DNA of 64,000 bases from Sorangium aterium. GTDB taxonomy: Bacteria > Myxococcota_A > Polyangia > Polyangiales > Polyangiaceae. The stretch lies in the NCBI RefSeq assembly GCF_028368935.1, contig NZ_JAQNDK010000007.1, forward strand, positions 310,001-374,000. Direction: 5' to 3'. Below the pieces are notes generated by a model, which had not been told where the DNA came from, did no database searches, and saw only the letters and a list, made by a program, of their open reading frames with translations. The position numbers and the translations under genes are program-made. Below are positions 59,311 to 64,000 of the stretch, one piece after another; within the stretch, counting starts at the first letter, position 1, and the number at the start of each line of letters is the position of its first letter.

Positions 59311-59882
59311 GAACGGTTCCTTTCGATTCAAGCACGCAAGACCACCTGCGCGCACCCAGGCGCTTCACCCATCGAATCGATGCATGCGGCCCGCAGCACA
59401 TCCAATGCTATGCGGGAGATGCAGTGTGCGCCAACGGTCGAGGTGATTCACCGGGCTCGGCGCTCGCTTCGCTGCGAGCCCGAGAGGATCGTGGGTTACG
59501 GGGAACGCTCGAGCAACGGGCGCAGGTCATGACACGAAGGAGAGGGCTTGTCTAGCCCACCCATCGACGGAGCATGACATCACCTGACGATGCGGAAGAG
59601 GCCTGTGGCGCGGTGATGTGCTAGGCGCGCTCACCGCATGATCGCCTCGCAGGGGAGCAATCGTTAAATAGTGTTATTTATTGTTGAGAACGACGCCGAC
59701 CGACGAACCCGGTCGCATGACGAGATCACTCGCTCGATCTGTCGCAAACTGTCGAATGGCCCGCGCGCGGCGCACAGCCGCCCTCGGGCCGAGCGGCGAT
59801 GGCCTCTCGAAGCGCTGCTCCTGGTCGGACGGCGCGCGCGTCCTCGACGCCACGCGCGCCGCCCGCGCGCCCGCGCGCCCGC
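59311..59882. promoter_or_regulatory. 570-bp region upstream of the biosynthetic operon
   Basis: This gap holds the likely promoter of the assembly-line operon. On the minus strand, an AT-rich stretch at about 59662-59690 contains TTAAATAGTG and TTATTTATTG and stands out from the GC-rich surroundings, so a promoter may lie there. A hairpin (GGGCTCG at 59453-59459 with CGAGCCC at 59475-59481) follows in the leader. The second copy of the 39-bp element is also here. No gene is visible. Confidence 0.45.
59831..59869. repeat. Dispersed 39-bp GC-rich element, intergenic copy
   Basis: Exact match to 58762-58800, in the same orientation, 1069 bases away. It lies 14 bases past the stop of the LolA-like gene. 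The palindromic arms and occurrence both inside and outside a gene fit a REP-like element. Confidence 0.7.
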
Positions 59883-60533
59883 TCAGCCCTGCTTCGGCGC
59901 CTTCATCCGCGCCGGATCCACGCTCACGTCGCGCGCGACCTTGCCGAACGCGATGACGCTCCGGTCGCCGTTTCGCTCCTCGATGACCACGCGCCGCACC
60001 GACCACAGCTCCGGCCCCGAGGTCATCTCGAGGCTGCGCACGTGCTTCGCGACCTCCTCGGCCCGCGGCCGCGCCGCCAGCGTGATCCCGTCCGCGCGGC
60101 TCGGGATCGACAGATCGTAGCGCGCCCGCAGCTTCCCGAGGTCGCCGCCGAGCAGCACCAAGAGGTCCGACAGCACCGCCCCGAAGCGCCCCGCCGCGCC
60201 CCGCCCCGCGCCCGTCGCGCCCTTCGGCGTCGCGAAGCCGAACCCCTCGGGCGTGATCCAGTAGGTGATCGCGTCCGGCGGCTTCAGCTCCCACCGGAGC
60301 CGGTCGGGCAGCACCAGCGTCATCTCGCCGTCGCTCTTCACCGCCGTCGCCAGCAGGCCGATGCTCCGCTCCTGCGTGAACGGCGCGACCAGCGTCTTCA
60401 CCGACGCGCGCGCCCGCGTGATCTCGGCGAGCGCGTCGCCCACCTCGTCCGCGCGCGCGCGGCGCGCGTGGCTGCCGAGCGACAGCGCCCCGCCGCACGC
60501 CGCGAGCCCCTTCAGGAAAGATCGTCGCTGCAT
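59883..60533 (-). CDS. LolA-like outer-membrane lipoprotein carrier, Tat-type leader
   Basis: A 216-residue exported protein. The leader has RRSFLKG followed by a hydrophobic stretch and ARADE cleavage, fitting Tat export. The mature part has the LolA/DUF2092-like pattern VKTLVAPFTQERSIGLLATAVKSDGEMTLVLPDRLRWELKPPDAITYWITPEG. LolA carries lipoproteins across the periplasm, or members of the superfamily bind other lipids. It begins 40 bases after the kinase-peroxidase stop and probably shares its transcript. Confidence 0.8.
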   Translation of the reverse strand: MQRRSFLKGLAACGGALSLGSHARRARADEVGDALAEITRARASVKTLVAPFTQERSIGLLATAVKSDGEMTLVLPDRLRWELKPPDAITYWITPEGFGFATPKGATGAGRGAAGRFGAVLSDLLVLLGGDLGKLRARYDLSIPSRADGITLAARPRAEEVAKHVRSLEMTSGPELWSVRRVVIEERNGDRSVIAFGKVARDVSVDPARMKAPKQG

Positions 60534-60573
60534 CCTCGTCTCGTCCTCCTCATGTCAGACGAGCGGGCCGCGC

Positions 60574-63099
<2,526 letters not shown>

Positions 63100-63513
63100 G
63101 GTCTGGTCGACCCGGTCGCCGCTCCGATGCCGCGACCTTGGCGCCCCGAATCGCATTGTCGGACGGAAGGTCGCGCTAGGCAATCTTGCGGTAAGGCCAC
63201 GCCGGACGAGAGGTGTCCCACCTCCGGTGTACGGGCGTGTGAAGAGATGGCACCCCGAAACCACGCCGAAATAATTGCGATTTCGCGTCGGGTGTGTCGC
63301 CGCTGCGCTGCGGGGAGGGCCCTCGTCGGCGCGGCGGCGCGGCGCTTTCGTGCTCGCCGCGGGATGAGGCGCATCCCGGGCGCGCGGCTGTCGCGCTCGC
63401 TCGCCACACACACACCACGCTTGCCACGCTCACCACCACGGCGTCACGGCATGGAGACGGCGCCGCCGCGCTTGCGCGAGGGACGGAGCGGTTATTTAGT
63501 TGCGTCTGTTTAT
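63100..63513. promoter_or_regulatory. 414-bp region upstream of the kinase-peroxidase gene
   Basis: No gene is seen. The segment 63267-63285 contains CGAAAT and ATTTCG as inverted arms around seven bases, inside a small AT-rich patch about 170 bases before the kinase start. It may hold the promoter or an operator. A second AT-rich patch lies at 63490-63520, next to the end of the acyltransferase gene. Short CA repeats occur near 63410. Confidence 0.4.
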
Positions 63514-64000
63514 TTAAGGATTGTCGTTGCCGCGCTCACCGCCTTCGTGGGGGGAGCCGGCGCGCTCCCAGGCGGCGTAGTCGCCGCTCGTGAGCAGCGG
63601 ATCTTCGGGCATGGCGTCGGGCTCGGCCGTGTCGAGCGCCGGGTCGAACGCCGGATCGAGCAGCCGGGTGAGGTCGAAGCGGAGGAAGCGGCCGGCGAGG
63701 TGGGGGCCTTCGCTGACCCAGAGGACGCGCGCCGTGGCGTCCATGACGACCGCGTGGGTGGCGATGAGCGCGTCGATCGCGCGCCGGTCGCCGAGCGGCA
63801 GCGGCGCGCCGCCGCGCCCGCGCCTGTCGCGCAGGACGTCGATCGCCGCCTCGACCGTCGCGCCCTCGGGCAGCGCCGCGAGCCGCTCGTCGAGGCGGCG
63901 CGCCGCGGGCGGGTCGAGGTCTCGGCCAGGACGCGGAGGTTGCGCGGATCGCCGGCGAGCGGCCCCTCGAAGTGGTTGGTGAGCGGCACCTTGCCGCGGC
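63514..64000 (-). pseudogene. C45-like acyltransferase/hydrolase, 3' part, with a 1-nt frameshift
   Basis: The gene starts beyond the right edge. One frame gives PLTNHFEGPLAGDPRNLRVLAETS, including the TNHF block typical of acyl-CoA:6-aminopenicillanic-acid acyltransferase-like proteins. The match continues in another frame from about 63920 as AARRLDERLAALPEGATVEA and then ATARVLWVSEGPHLAGRFLR, ending LTSGDYAAWERAGSPHEG. Adding one base near 63915 would join the two. Mutation and sequencing error cannot be told apart here. The family call is moderate. Confidence 0.5.

Overview
The window looks like chromosomal DNA of a large-genome myxobacterium of the Sorangium/Polyangium type. The evidence is very high GC with GC-rich third codon positions, a Hanks-type Ser/Thr kinase, several ECF sigma factors, many lipoproteins with Gly/Ser-rich spacers behind the lipobox, and a large hybrid NRPS/PKS locus. 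No tRNA, rRNA, intact transposase, CRISPR array or phage gene was seen.

Layout. (1) 9-4270 is a copper and cytochrome region: a Sco protein (-), then CcmH-like, MbnP-like, a small two-CxxCH lipoprotein and MbnH-like di-heme peroxidase (+). (2) 4295-5878 is an SDR reductase and a TetR regulator transcribed divergently across two identical palindromes. (3) 5980-8681 (-) is a signalling set: a sigma factor carrying a membrane-anchored C-terminal extension, a membrane protein interrupted by a 1-nt frameshift, and a second sigma factor. (4) 8912-14378 holds a PEGA-like protein, two paralogous glycine-rich exported proteins and an unknown protein. (5) 15217-18372 has a deoxyhypusine-synthase-like protein, an NAD-dependent epimerase and an APH-type phosphotransferase. 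(6) 18763-28349 has a polysaccharide deacetylase lipoprotein, a parvulin-like protein/HupE pair, an FGE-fold lipoprotein, a penicillin acylase family lipoprotein and an ABC exporter. (7) 28462-31555 is a sigma factor/FecR/outer-membrane-like operon. (8) 31631-35295 has surface lipoproteins and an amidohydrolase.

(9) 35481-59310 is the biosynthetic region. Read on the minus strand from 59310, it encodes FAAL-ACP-Cy-A(Cys)-Ox-PCP, then KS-AT-KR-DH-ACP, then C-A(Gly)-PCP-C-(half Cy)-A(Cys-like)-PCP-E, then an FkbM methyltransferase. A NodU/TobZ-type carbamoyltransferase converges on it from the other strand. The predicted backbone is an acyl starter, a thiazole, one malonate extension, glycine and a second cysteine-like residue. 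No thioesterase or reductase release domain is visible. A 244-nt hexamer-based palindrome lies between the two converging units.

(10) 59883-63099 (-) encodes an unusual single protein joining a cytoplasmic Ser/Thr kinase, a membrane segment and an exported di-heme cytochrome c peroxidase domain, followed by a LolA-like protein. This fusion and the biosynthetic locus are the two most notable items. (11) The right edge holds the end of a C45-like acyltransferase gene with an apparent 1-nt frameshift.
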